A stretch of 64,000 nucleotides of DNA from Ceratodon purpureus (lineage: Eukaryota > Streptophyta > Bryopsida > Pseudoditrichales > Ditrichaceae), in contig CM026426.1 of the NCBI GenBank assembly GCA_014871385.1, positions 54,623,265-54,687,264 of the forward strand, in the 5' to 3' direction. The number at the start of each line of letters is the position of its first letter. Position 1 is the stretch's first letter. Below, piece by piece: positions 25,255 to 35,096 of the stretch. A program made the translations under genes and the position numbers. The notes below the pieces were generated by a model, which made no database searches, had not been told where the DNA came from, and saw only the letters and a program-made list of their open reading frames with translations.

Positions 25255-25296
25255 TATTTAAGCTGAACGTTTTTCCAAGGCCGAGGCCTTGTTTTG
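25255..25296 (+). promoter_or_regulatory. Conserved promoter-like block of element C
   Basis: TATTTAAG at 25255 and CCTTGTTTTG at 25287, again 32 nt apart, 829 bases before the 3' end. Retention of both words and their spacing in three otherwise diverged copies indicates a functional start site. Confidence 0.6.
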
Positions 25297-26487
25297 TACG
25301 CCATTTTGTTGTTGCAATTGAGAATATACTTTTGGATTTGTTGTGTCAACCGGCTGCTGACGGGTCCGTTGCCGTATGGGTTGTTGGTACTATTGTCTCC
25401 CGTAGTGTTCCGGAGGAGTGTTGAACAGTAGGATAAACTGGAGAGCGCTCGGAGAGACTGGGGAGGTGTCAAGCGTCGAGTGTTGACGGTTTCTAGTCCC
25501 GGAAGGAGTCCGTAGGGAAGGAGAGACGTATTGCAGCAGGGCTGGTAGTCTCAAGGACACGGAGAGTCGTGTGTACACCGGGATCCGGAAACGGACCGGT
25601 CGCTTCCTGTCGATGGGATAAAAGCCGGATGTCCTACTGCAAACCAATCCGGAAGGGAGATAGTATAGTAGAATACTGTGCAGCCGTAAGGTGATGTCAT
25701 TGTAGTATGATTTCCGTATCCATAACCGGCACTGAGTAGTTATCCGGACCGGTACCTAGCCATACGGAAGGATTATTACTCCACTTCTCGGGTGGTGGAT
25801 GGGAACAGTGGGGTGTCCAGCCACTTAAAGTCACGGGCCGGTGGAGAATCCAGCCACTTGAAAGGATAGACGGATCAGTGGGAACCGGCCACTAGTCTAA
25901 AAAGCCGGAAAATAGGAACGAGGCAAAAACTACCGGATTCGGCCAACCGGTTGTAAGACGGAATACGGTCGGACACCGGTGGTGATTTCCGTTAAAATCT
26001 AAAAGGAAGAAAACTATAGGTCTTCGTGGGAACGAACACGGAGTGGGTTACTTTGGAGGGTGTTTAGTGTCAAATAAGTGCCTTCCGGAGGAATACGGAT
26101 ACCACGTCGTGCTACAATAGTTCTCCATCCTTGGCTTCGACAGTCATCCAGTCGGCTGGATGAACTCTGTCACAGCCGACTTGGATGAACTCTGTCGTAG
26201 CCCACTGGATGATTTCTGCTGGACTCTTAAGGCAGGTTTTAGGGTTTCTGAGATCATTCCTCACTAGTGCACTCAGAGTTAGGAGAGATTGAGGAGACTT
26301 TATGAGCTACTGTACCATGATTTTGGGGCAGATTTGACCCTCTTTATACAGTTTTGACTCACTTTTCCACTTCTTTTGAGTGTTTCCAGCATTGTATGAG
26401 TGTTTCAGCACCATTGCTAGTTGGGTTTGTGTAGGGTTTTGATGGGTTGTGAAGGTTAGGGTTTTATGGGAAATCCTCCCTTCACCA

Positions 26488-27528
26488 TTGGCGACCATGC
26501 TCTAGTTCGTTCCATGTGAATCCCTTGCTGTTTGGGGGCTGTCCACACACTAGAAGGGTTAGAAAGTACACTCATTAGGGCTGCAGGGGTGCAGTAGGAG
26601 CTGTTACGACCTACTAGTCATGCTGATTGTTGTTAACTCTCAGTTCACGGGCTGCACAGTTTTGATTGGGTGTTGGGAGTCACTGCAAGTGTTTGCATTG
26701 GGGACAGGCTGCATCCTCAGCACCGGCAGAGTCTTTGGTGTTTGACTCGACATCACTGGGGCAGCAGACAGAGAACAACGGTACTCAGGTGTTTCCAAGG
26801 CGGAGGCACTGGTGCAGTTACAGAGGCAGACTAGCACACGTTCAGAGAAGCAGTGAGAGCAGAGCGGATCTGTTGCAGACTGGAGGGCGTAGGTGCTGCG
26901 ACTTCTTTTTTTTTGAGGTAGAATTTTCATCGCCCATTACAGTGAACTGAGGGCAGTTCACAGATCGAAAAAGGGGATACAGGCTGATCTGCAACCTCAT
27001 CACGGGAGAGGAGGTGAAGGTAAGTCAATGTAACTCTAGTATTTTGGATTCAAAATTACAGATCCAGAAAAACTGCTGTTAAAGAATTTGAATTTTGAAT
27101 TTGGGTATATCGATTGGCACCTCAGTCAGCCTTGCGGATCTCAAAGTTGGGACCTGGACAGACCGTAGGATAGTGTGGTGTACTTGAGTCTGCAATTGAA
27201 TTGTGTTTTCGGTAAAACTGTAGGGGACAGTTAACCACAGGATTAAAAATCTGTAGGAGTTAATACACTGCGAGAAAGGGGATAGCAAACAGCTGGGAAA
27301 TATACCTCAGAAAATGCTCAGTAAAAATTTTCATTAAGGAAAAAAGATGGTACTACTAATTGGGCCACACAGCTAGGGGGCTGCGGTCTGTGAGTGTTGT
27401 ATTGACAGGAAGACTCAGGACAGTGAACAGTCGACTGACTGTGAAGGGAGTAGTGAAATCAGCCAACAGCAGAGGCAAGAAGCACCATACACGCAGCAGA
27501 ACAACTCAACAGTCAACAACCAACATCC
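26488..27528 (+). promoter_or_regulatory. Primer binding site and leader of element D
   Basis: Right after the LTR, TTGGCGACCATGCTCTAG (from 26488) stands where the tRNA primer binding site is expected. Element G has the very similar TTGGCGACCATGTTGGAG at the same place. The tRNA species cannot be named without a search. The rest is an untranslated leader of about 1 kb with no supported gene. Confidence 0.6.
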
Positions 27529-29046
27529 ATGGAGGAGGGGGACCAAAATGACCTGCGAGCAGAAAGGCAGGCCATAGAACGATTCAGACGCTACATGCAA
27601 CGGTATGAACGGGCGACAGAGCCAACTTTAGCGGAAGGACATGGCCGACTTAGCTCGCAGGGCAGTGCGGCTAAGCAGGTAGGAGAGCTCATTGACATGG
27701 AGGTGGAAAATGACCTGTCATCATCAGATGGGAGAACCAGAGAGAGCAGATTTGGAGGGGAGACGCAGTTCGAAAAAGGGGATAGGCTGAGCCGCCAGCC
27801 TGACCCAACTAGCACACCCTGGAAGTATCAAGATATGAAGAGGACATCATTATTCAGGAGGGATTTTTCCACTGCTGCAGATGATTACAACACCTTCAGA
27901 GAAGAACGCAGACAAACGCAGGAGGTCTTCGCAGAACCAACCCAGTGGCCCAGTACAGTCACTGGCAGAGCCGACGTGGGCACAGAGCCAACTCGGGGGC
28001 GCAGCCGACCAGTCTCTCCTGTACATCTGCCACAAACTCCAGAAACTTTACCTGCTGCTTTTCAGAGTTTGAAGCAGAAGCTGGAAGAGACCAAGAGTCA
28101 ATCAGTCCAGGGGCAGGGATTGGCAAATCCCACAGAAGGTGGACTTAGCAGGAATGTCCATTTTTTGGACGAATTCAGACTCCGGGCTGAGTGGGAGCAA
28201 GAAGAGGAGGACAGGCGGGCTGTGGAAGCATTCAAAGCAGACTTACAAGCTAGAAGAGGGAGGGCCAAACAGTATTCTACGACCCACACTCACAGCAGGC
28301 CTGATCCAGGTAAATACCTCCAGCAATTGGAAGCTTTAGAGCAGGCGGCACCCTCGGGCGAGGCGTCGTTACATCACTGGCATACTGAGCCACAGTGGCC
28401 GCCAGAACCGTCTCAGGCTGCATGGGAGCTTGAGTTCAACCGACGGATTCAGGAGACAGCTCAGAGGTTGGCCACCCAGCAGTTAGCGGCACAGCAAAGA
28501 GAGCAACAAAGGGTGGAAAGGGAAAGGCAAGAGCTAGCACAGCTGCACGATCTATGGGAGGAACAGAGACGGGAGCGCAAACAGGAACACACTGAGGAGA
28601 TCCCAGTCAGGACTCCCTACTTCACCGACCCAACTCCAAAGGTGCTAGGGGATAGAAAGATACCTGGACCCCTTCCAACTGCAGCTCCCTCGGCAGCCCA
28701 TCGACCGCTTGCTTATGTGGATCACCTTACAGGTGATACCTATCACTCTGCCCAGCCGACTCAGCCCACAGACAATCCTGTCAGAATAGCAGAGCCCACT
28801 TTTGGGGAATCCGTCTCTGAAGTGATTTATGGGGGGAGGCCTACAGTTCACACTTTATCCTCTGCCCCAGTAGGCTACAGCCCAACTGCTGACCCCGGAG
28901 GCCCTCAGAGTGCTGCACCTACTCCACACCCTCCGAGGCATCCCACAGTGACATCAGTAGTGCGACCTCCTGCTGTACCCACAGCCCGCACCACCGATTT
29001 CACCTCTGCGCCTCCTCGACCCCCTGTCAGTACTCAACGGAAGTAG
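27529..29046 (+). CDS. Element D ORF upstream of the gag core (505 codons)
   Basis: Starts ATG at 27529 (MEEGDQNDLRAERQ) after the leader and ends at TAG 29044-29046. Rich in Arg, Glu and Gln, with coiled-coil-like stretches at about residues 300-365 (RVERERQELAQLHDLWEEQ), then Pro/Thr-rich to the end. The gag core follows immediately in the same frame after the stop (LPYRAYKEGSDPDAHLRYF), so this is the N-terminal part of a long Gag, typical of plant gypsy elements with extended Gag. Whether the TAG is a mutation or a regulated stop cannot be decided here. Confidence 0.7.
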   Translation: MEEGDQNDLRAERQAIERFRRYMQRYERATEPTLAEGHGRLSSQGSAAKQVGELIDMEVENDLSSSDGRTRESRFGGETQFEKGDRLSRQPDPTSTPWKYQDMKRTSLFRRDFSTAADDYNTFREERRQTQEVFAEPTQWPSTVTGRADVGTEPTRGRSRPVSPVHLPQTPETLPAAFQSLKQKLEETKSQSVQGQGLANPTEGGLSRNVHFLDEFRLRAEWEQEEEDRRAVEAFKADLQARRGRAKQYSTTHTHSRPDPGKYLQQLEALEQAAPSGEASLHHWHTEPQWPPEPSQAAWELEFNRRIQETAQRLATQQLAAQQREQQRVERERQELAQLHDLWEEQRRERKQEHTEEIPVRTPYFTDPTPKVLGDRKIPGPLPTAAPSAAHRPLAYVDHLTGDTYHSAQPTQPTDNPVRIAEPTFGESVSEVIYGGRPTVHTLSSAPVGYSPTADPGGPQSAAPTPHPPRHPTVTSVVRPPAVPTARTTDFTSAPPRPPVSTQRK

Positions 29047-30116
29047 TTGCCGTACAGAGCCTACAAGGAAGGTAGTGATCCAGATGCCCATCTCCGCTAC
29101 TTTGATAAATGTGCCTGGTTCAATGGGAAATCGATGAACAAGTGATTATCACACTGTTCGGGACGACTCTTGTGGATAAAGCCCAGAGATGGTTTGATGA
29201 TTGGCTGGATCACCATCTTTACTGCACGTAGGAAGAGGCTAAGGAAGCTTTCAAACTGCGATATCGAGAGCAAGATTCAGATGAGCAGGTCTACATGACT
29301 CTCAGAACCTTCAAACAGGGTGAGGGAGAGAAGGTACAAGACTACTACGAACGTTTTATGAAGTTGATCAAGTGCCTGCAGACAGAAGTGGGAGAAGGGT
29401 TCAAGCTTACATATTTCAGGGCAGGTCTCCTTGATTACTTGAAGGTGACTACCAGTGGGTCTACAGCAAACACCCTTACCGAACTGAAGGAGCTGGCTAG
29501 GCGTTGTGAGACTAATTGTACTGATGCTTCGGGGAAGAAGTTATACTTTCAGGCCAAGAGGACAGAGCCGACTAATAGTCGGGCTAGTACTGCAAATGCC
29601 CAGGCAGATCAGGTAGAGACAGTCAACCGCAGGTTTTGCACGATATGCAAGAAATTTGGGCATGAAGACAAATACTGCTTCGTGAACCCAGATAACCCAA
29701 ACAACAGGCTACCCAGGGCGGAGGGGAAGCCGACTGTAGGAGTTCACGAAGTATCCGCTACACAACAGACCAGTGGCTCAGGAAGACAGTTCAACAGCCG
29801 ACCTGGAGGATATCAAAACAGCGGAGCTGGCAGGATTGATGGGTGCTTCTTGTGTTTAGGCACTGACCATTAGATGCGTAATTGTCATTTACGTTTAAAG
29901 TTTCAGCAAATGTTGGCTGCTGAAAAGCTCGGAACTAACTCTGTTGGTGTCAGCAGTGTGGAGTTGCAGGAGTTGGATAACCCTGAAGTGGCCACTATTC
30001 TAAGCAGAGCGGCTAGGGTGCGAGCCGGACTTCCACTGGAAGATAAGGAACTAAAAGAACCAGAACCACGACTGCCCAAGACTCAGGCAGACTGGGAGAA
30101 GGAGGAACGGCTTTGA
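29047..30116 (+). pseudogene. Element D gag core and zinc knuckles, broken
   Basis: The Retrotrans_gag-like core is recognisable (AQRWFDDWL, EEAKEAFKLRYRE, VQDYYERFMKLIK). It is interrupted by a frameshift near 29130, TAG near 29230, TAG 29871 and TGA 30114. Two CCHC knuckles (C-x2-C-x4-H-x4-C) are present: CTICKKFGHEDKYC, and a second at about 29847-29885 in which the TAG falls directly after the histidine. The downstream part leads in frame to the pol ORF. Gag binds the element RNA and forms particles; this copy cannot make an intact one without readthrough. Confidence 0.75.
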
Positions 30117-30161
30117 AAGGAATTCAGTGCTTTAACTGAGGAGATTAATCGGGAGAATGAG

Positions 30162-33100
30162 TTGGCACAGCAAAAGGAAGAGGAGCTTCAAAAAGCAAAC
30201 GTAGACAACTCTACATCCACAGTTACAGACGGACCAGTACTAGATAGTGACTGGGCAGGGTTTCCTGATGCGGATTGCTTACAGGAGACACCTAAGCTGG
30301 TGCCGACTGGGGCTTCGACAGAGCCGACTACTCCTCAGCCTTCAACAGCCGTTAAGACTGTGAGCAAACAGATTTTACAGACACCTATTACTGTGTCTTT
30401 GGGGGAACTGCTCGAAGTGGCCCCCAACCTTACTGAGTATGTCAGAGCGAAAGTATTTCCCAATACTCAGCGACAACATAGACTGTCATTTGAGTCGGTT
30501 CAGCATCAGCAGGTTTCAACAAAGGCACAGCCGACAACGACACCAGTGGATATCCAGAATCCCCAGGGATCATCGGTACACCCTAACCTGGTTGTTGGTG
30601 CAGTAAATATTGATCGAGGCCTTCCGGTTATTTCTGTGCAGGTGGGGCAGTTAACATTGGACAACGTACTCCTGGATGGAGGGTCTGGTGTCAACCTAAT
30701 TACTGAGGAGGAGCGAATTCGGTTGGGGTTGAAGGAGCCGTCACAAGCACCTTATCGATTGCGTATGGCTGATCAGGCCGTCGTGGAGCCAGTGGGGTTG
30801 ATAAGGAATGTTCGGATTCATATCCATGGTATTCCGTACAATATCAGTCTGACCGTTATCAGGAACAAGGAGGTCCACGAAGCCTACAGCATGCTACAGG
30901 GCCGTCCTTGGCTCATAGATGCAAAGGTAACGCATGATTGGGGAAACAAACTGGTTACTATCCGAGGTAACGGTACAGTCAAGACTATCTCTATCAACCA
31001 ACGAAAGGGCCCTCTGCCCAAGCTGCCAGAAGTACTTGTGTGCTACAATTTAGCTGAAGGGCTGACAGATGAGGAGGAGGATCGTTTCTTGAGAACAGAG
31101 GAGGATCTATTCGCAGTGGGGACTATTACACTACCGGAGGGTTTGAGTCTTCCACTTAACCACGGGATCAACCGACCCCCAGCCGACCTTCGCAAAGCCG
31201 ACTATACCGCAGCCGACATAAGAGCCGACTTGGGCACCGCCGACTCAGCGAAGGTACCTGCACCAGTTCCGGATTCTGCCACTTACCCAGAACATTTTTA
31301 TACTTTCACGGAGGGTGAAATGCCGGTGGATGAAACACCTGTAAGAGATAAGCTAGGGGAGATGAAGGTGGCAGCATGGAACCTGACTGAAGAGGAGCAG
31401 CTACGCAAGATCAATGTTGGCACTGAGGAGTCTCCCAAGATCTTGAAGATCGGAGCTCAATTGGAGCCAACCATGGCTAAGGCAGCTGAGGACCTGTTGA
31501 GGGAGTATACAGATGTGTTGGCCTGGACATACAAGGATTTGAAGGGAATACCCCCCTCGGTAGCTCAGCATCGGATTGTGCTAGAGAAAGACGTCCCGCC
31601 TATCCATCAGGCCCGTTACAGGATGAACCCGAACTATGCCAGCATTGTCAAACAGGATATTGACAAATTGTTGGCGGCAGGGTTCATCATACCAGTCGAG
31701 GAAGCAACCTGGCTCTCACCCATTGTTGTTGTTCCTAAAAAAAATGGTCAATTAAGGATTTGTATTGACTATAGAAAATTAAATGCTGCTACTAAAAAGG
31801 ACCCTTACCCTCTTCCATTTACTGAAGAGGTGTTAGATGTTGTGGCAGGTTATGAAATGTACTCCTTCCTGGATGGTCGGTCTGGTTACTATCAGATTTC
31901 GATTGCTCCTGAGGATAGGCATAAGAGTGCCTTCATCACGGAATGGGGCGCTTTTGTCTGGGTGGTCATGCCTTTCGGCCTGACTAATGCACCGCCTACT
32001 TATCAAAGGGCTGTGAACAAAGCGTTCAAGGAGTACTTGGGGCGATTCATGAAGCTGTTCCTCGATGACTTCACAGTGTACAGCGACCTAGCCGACCATT
32101 TACAGAAACTGCGCCTATACTTCGAGAAGTGCAGGCAGTATGGCATCAGTTTAAATCCAGAGAAGTGTGCATTTCTGGTCACCTCTGGCATTATACAAGG
32201 CCATGTGGTTTCCAAGGTAGGCAAGATGCCAGACCCTAAGAAGATTGAAGTTATTCAGGAGATGCCCCGACCACAGCACGGAGCCGACGTAGAGAACCAG
32301 AACCAGACAGGGAAGTGTGACCGGCCGATCTCCTATGCTTCTCGGTTGCTTAATTCCGCTGAAAAGAATTATACCACCACAGAAAAGGAAGCCCTGGCTA
32401 TGGTTTATGCTCTTACAAAATATCGTCATTATCTTTTGGGGAACAAGGTGGTTTTTTATGTGGATCATATGGCTCTGGTGTATTTAGTTAACAAGCCTCA
32501 AGTGTCGGGGCGGATTGCCCGATGGCTTTTGCTATTTCAGGAGTATGATTTCACAGTGGTGTACAAGCCCGGCAGGCAGTATGGCGCAGCCGACTTACTC
32601 AGCCGACTTCCTAACGGTGAGCCGCCTATTGGAGTCCCCGACCAGCTTCCTGACGCTGGGTTATTCTACGTATCCCCTGAGTGGTTGCAAGACATCCGGG
32701 ATTACTTGCGTACCGGAGAGCCGTCTGCCACAATGTCCAAGGATGAGAAGCGGAAGTTACTGTTACGGGCCCTTCCTTATACCTTACTGGATGGAGTGTT
32801 ACATAAGAAGGGGCAGGATTTGGTACTACGACGGGTCTTGGACCCTGTCCAAGCCGATACAGTTATGAGGGAGATGCATGATGGCTGCGCAGGTGGCCAC
32901 TTCTCCCAGGATATCACCTCCTGGAAGATTCTGGATGCTGGATACTGGTGGCCAACTCTCCATAAGGATGTTTCAGAGTACTGCAGGGCCTGTGACAAGT
33001 GCCAACAAGTCGGAGGATTGGCCAATACAGGACTAGCCCAGTTAGTCACCAGCCTACCTGCAGAGCCGTTCATGAAGTGGGGCTTGGATTTTGTGGGGCC

Positions 33101-34283
33101 CATCAAGCCAGCAGCAGCCACGACAGGTAACAGGTACATTCTAGTTGCAACCGACTATGCGACAAAGTGGGTGGAGGCTAAGGCACTCCGAACGAATACG
33201 GCGGCTGTCACTGCTAAGTTCCTGTATGAGAATATTTTGACCCGCTATGGCTGTCTTCTAACTCTAGTCAGTGACCAAGGCACTCACTTCATCAACGAAG
33301 CCATCGAATACCTGGTACAGCATTTCCTCCTGCAACATCAGACATCCACAACTTACTATCCACAGGGCAATGGACAAGCAAAATCGACCAACAAGGTTCT
33401 AGGTCGGATACTCACCAAACTTGTCAGTGACAACAGGACTGACTGGGATGAGCATCTACCGACTGCCTTATTCTCTTACAGGACCGCCTTTAAGGTTAGC
33501 ACTAGGTGTACCCCTTTTCAGCTGGTCTACGGGCTTCATCCACTTATGCCTACGGAGTATACTGTCCCTACCCGCAGAACCGACAGCGAGATTGATTTTA
33601 CTCAAACTCGAGTCTTACAAGCCCGCACAGCCGACCTTGAGCAGCTCGACAGCCACCGATTGGCTGCACAAGCAGAGTCAGGAAGTCGGCAGTGGGATAG
33701 ATCCCTGTGGAGCCAACAGCATTACCGGCAGAAAGATTTTCAAGTGGGGGATCATGTCTTATGGTATCCCAAGGGTGAAAAAGAACACGCTGGAAAGTTT
33801 AAGAGCAGGTGGTTTGGGCCTTATCGGGTTCAGTACCGACTTCCCAATAATACCGCTTTATTGGTGACCGAGGAGCATTTTGAGCCCAACCCAAAAATCG
33901 TGAACATCAACAAGCTCAAACCCTATCGCTTTTATTCGGAGGATCAGCTAGTCACTGTGGGTCCTAAGCAGCTGCCATGTGGCTCTGCCACAAACCCTAT
34001 TAAGCAGCCGGAGACAGTACTGAGCTCAGCAGGCACGCATTCAAGTGACTGGTCCGAGGGCGCCCATGACTCTAGTTTTCAACCTATGCTACCTCCAACC
34101 ATGGCCGAGTTCGCGCCCCCTCCCACCCCTCCTCCTGGCCCGATCCGAGACCAAGCAGAAGTAGAGTTGAGCATTGATGAATCCGCATCCGCCTCCACAC
34201 TCACCTCGACAGTAGGCTGTTTTTCTGTACAGCCCTTCTTTGATCACTCGGGCATCCCTTCTACCCCCCCCCCCCACACCTGA
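30162..34283 (+). CDS. pol: Element D pol polyprotein (protease, RT, partial RNase H, integrase)
   Basis: 1373 codons. Protease active site LLDGGSGVN at about residue 172 (DGGSG instead of the usual DTGA/S). RT follows, with FLDDFTVYS at about 635. At about 707-720 the sequence jumps from [10 protein letters not shown] to [10 protein letters not shown]; roughly 110-120 residues usual in gypsy elements, covering the end of RT and the first RNase H aspartate, are missing in frame. RNase H continues with TTEKEALAM and the integrase zinc region with HDGCAGGH and CRACDKC (from about 906). Integrase core has WGLDFVG (976), VSDQGTHF (1038) and then NGQAKSTNK, where lysine (1074) stands at the position of the catalytic glutamate. 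The tail is Pro/Ser-rich and stops just after a run of 12 C (34264-34275). Likely inactive but well preserved. Confidence 0.9.
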   Translation: MAQQKEEELQKANVDNSTSTVTDGPVLDSDWAGFPDADCLQETPKLVPTGASTEPTTPQPSTAVKTVSKQILQTPITVSLGELLEVAPNLTEYVRAKVFPNTQRQHRLSFESVQHQQVSTKAQPTTTPVDIQNPQGSSVHPNLVVGAVNIDRGLPVISVQVGQLTLDNVLLDGGSGVNLITEEERIRLGLKEPSQAPYRLRMADQAVVEPVGLIRNVRIHIHGIPYNISLTVIRNKEVHEAYSMLQGRPWLIDAKVTHDWGNKLVTIRGNGTVKTISINQRKGPLPKLPEVLVCYNLAEGLTDEEEDRFLRTEEDLFAVGTITLPEGLSLPLNHGINRPPADLRKADYTAADIRADLGTADSAKVPAPVPDSATYPEHFYTFTEGEMPVDETPVRDKLGEMKVAAWNLTEEEQLRKINVGTEESPKILKIGAQLEPTMAKAAEDLLREYTDVLAWTYKDLKGIPPSVAQHRIVLEKDVPPIHQARYRMNPNYASIVKQDIDKLLAAGFIIPVEEATWLSPIVVVPKKNGQLRICIDYRKLNAATKKDPYPLPFTEEVLDVVAGYEMYSFLDGRSGYYQISIAPEDRHKSAFITEWGAFVWVVMPFGLTNAPPTYQRAVNKAFKEYLGRFMKLFLDDFTVYSDLADHLQKLRLYFEKCRQYGISLNPEKCAFLVTSGIIQGHVVSKVGKMPDPKKIEVIQEMPRPQHGADVENQNQTGKCDRPISYASRLLNSAEKNYTTTEKEALAMVYALTKYRHYLLGNKVVFYVDHMALVYLVNKPQVSGRIARWLLLFQEYDFTVVYKPGRQYGAADLLSRLPNGEPPIGVPDQLPDAGLFYVSPEWLQDIRDYLRTGEPSATMSKDEKRKLLLRALPYTLLDGVLHKKGQDLVLRRVLDPVQADTVMREMHDGCAGGHFSQDITSWKILDAGYWWPTLHKDVSEYCRACDKCQQVGGLANTGLAQLVTSLPAEPFMKWGLDFVGPIKPAAATTGNRYILVATDYATKWVEAKALRTNTAAVTAKFLYENILTRYGCLLTLVSDQGTHFINEAIEYLVQHFLLQHQTSTTYYPQGNGQAKSTNKVLGRILTKLVSDNRTDWDEHLPTALFSYRTAFKVSTRCTPFQLVYGLHPLMPTEYTVPTRRTDSEIDFTQTRVLQARTADLEQLDSHRLAAQAESGSRQWDRSLWSQQHYRQKDFQVGDHVLWYPKGEKEHAGKFKSRWFGPYRVQYRLPNNTALLVTEEHFEPNPKIVNINKLKPYRFYSEDQLVTVGPKQLPCGSATNPIKQPETVLSSAGTHSSDWSEGAHDSSFQPMLPPTMAEFAPPPTPPPGPIRDQAEVELSIDESASASTLTSTVGCFSVQPFFDHSGIPSTPPPHT

Positions 34284-35074
34284 CTCCTTCTCTCTCTCCT
34301 CACCCCTCTCACGGCAAGTCGTCCACCGGCCACCTCACACTCCCGGCCTCAGCTCCTTCTTTTTCACTACCGCCATCGCCACCCCCTTCTTCCTCATCCG
34401 CACCTCCTTCGCCCTTATACTTCCCTGGTTCACTTTCCCCCCGACCCCCTTCTTCTATCCTAGTTCCTCCTGTGTACCTTGCCCGTGTTCTGCGGCTACT
34501 ATCTGCTGCATCCCCTTCTCCTTCTAGGGTTTCAGAATATCTGTCGCTGCCATCTAGCGGCGCCACCGCCACTGCGCCTTGTCCCTTGCTGTCGGCTGAC
34601 CTCGGGAGAGCTCCGCAAGCCCGCCCTGTTTCGCGCACGGAGTCTCCTCCTCCGACTGCACCACCGAGCTCTTTGACTGCCTTCTCATTTCCTTCAGCGT
34701 CCGACAGTGGTCTTCGCTGTCGACTCCTTTCAGGTTCTTTACCGACTTCAGAGTCCGTGTGTCTTTGTCCTTCTTCATTTTGTAGCATTTTCCCGTGGAC
34801 GCCTCCTCTTGAGCACCTCCCAGTTAGGGTTCCAGTAGGTTTTCAAGGTCAGTTGAGTCAAGTCCTACCTTCAGTCAAATTGGAGCGTCCTCTAAGTCCT
34901 TGCCGAGACCCACCAACTCTTTTCCCCCCACCTTCCTGTCCTTTCGTCCATTTTGCGTCTGCTTCTACTCTCCCAAATCCTAAATTTTGGTCGCCGTCGG
35001 CAGTGTCAGCACCTCCTCTCTCTATCCCTTTGCCCCCCCCCAGTCTGTTCTTCACGTCCTTTGTGCACCACTAA
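34284..35074 (+). pseudogene. Shifted Pro/Ser-rich continuation after pol
   Basis: After the C run one frame stays open to 35074 and encodes only a Pro/Ser/Thr-rich low-complexity sequence. A one- or two-base length change in the run would fuse it to pol. It could be a genuine C-terminal extension or linker sequence between pol and the third ORF. Opposite-strand ORFs here are shadows of the same composition. Confidence 0.4.
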
Positions 35075-35096
35075 TCGTTTTTAGCAACCTGACCTT

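Larger units (their letters stand above)
22606..26116 (+). mobile_element. Element C: solo-LTR-like unit nested in the D LTR
   Basis: Unit of 3511 bp starting TGTGGAAAGT and ending TCGTGCTACA with 5-bp duplications ATAGT. It has the same plan as A and B: leader of about 0.6 kb with TATAAAAG (22985-22992), a long ORF (23194-25059), then about 1 kb with a TATA block at 25255. I could find no direct repeat between its two ends. It is the best preserved of the three and very rich in CCGG (mostly ACCGG/TCCGG). Its insertion into a finished LTR of D makes it younger than D. Confidence 0.8.
22548..26487 (+). repeat. 5' LTR of element D, interrupted by element C
   Basis: LTR segments 22548-22605 and 26122-26487 match the 3' LTR with few differences (for example GCATTTTTTC against GCAGTTTTTC). 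The break falls at ATAGT, which is duplicated on both sides of C (22601-22605 and 26117-26121). The LTR contains TTTATACAG as a possible TATA element and ends CCCTTCACCA. Confidence 0.9.

Noticed and set aside
22606-26116. Element C as a complete LTR retrotransposon with short LTRs
   Set aside because: No direct repeat longer than about 10 bases between its first 600 and last 1000 bases, and no primer site or polypurine tract pair was found.
34309-34788. Minus-strand Glu/Gly-rich ORF of 159 codons
   Set aside because: Complement of a CT-rich low-complexity stretch after pol; composition alone explains it.
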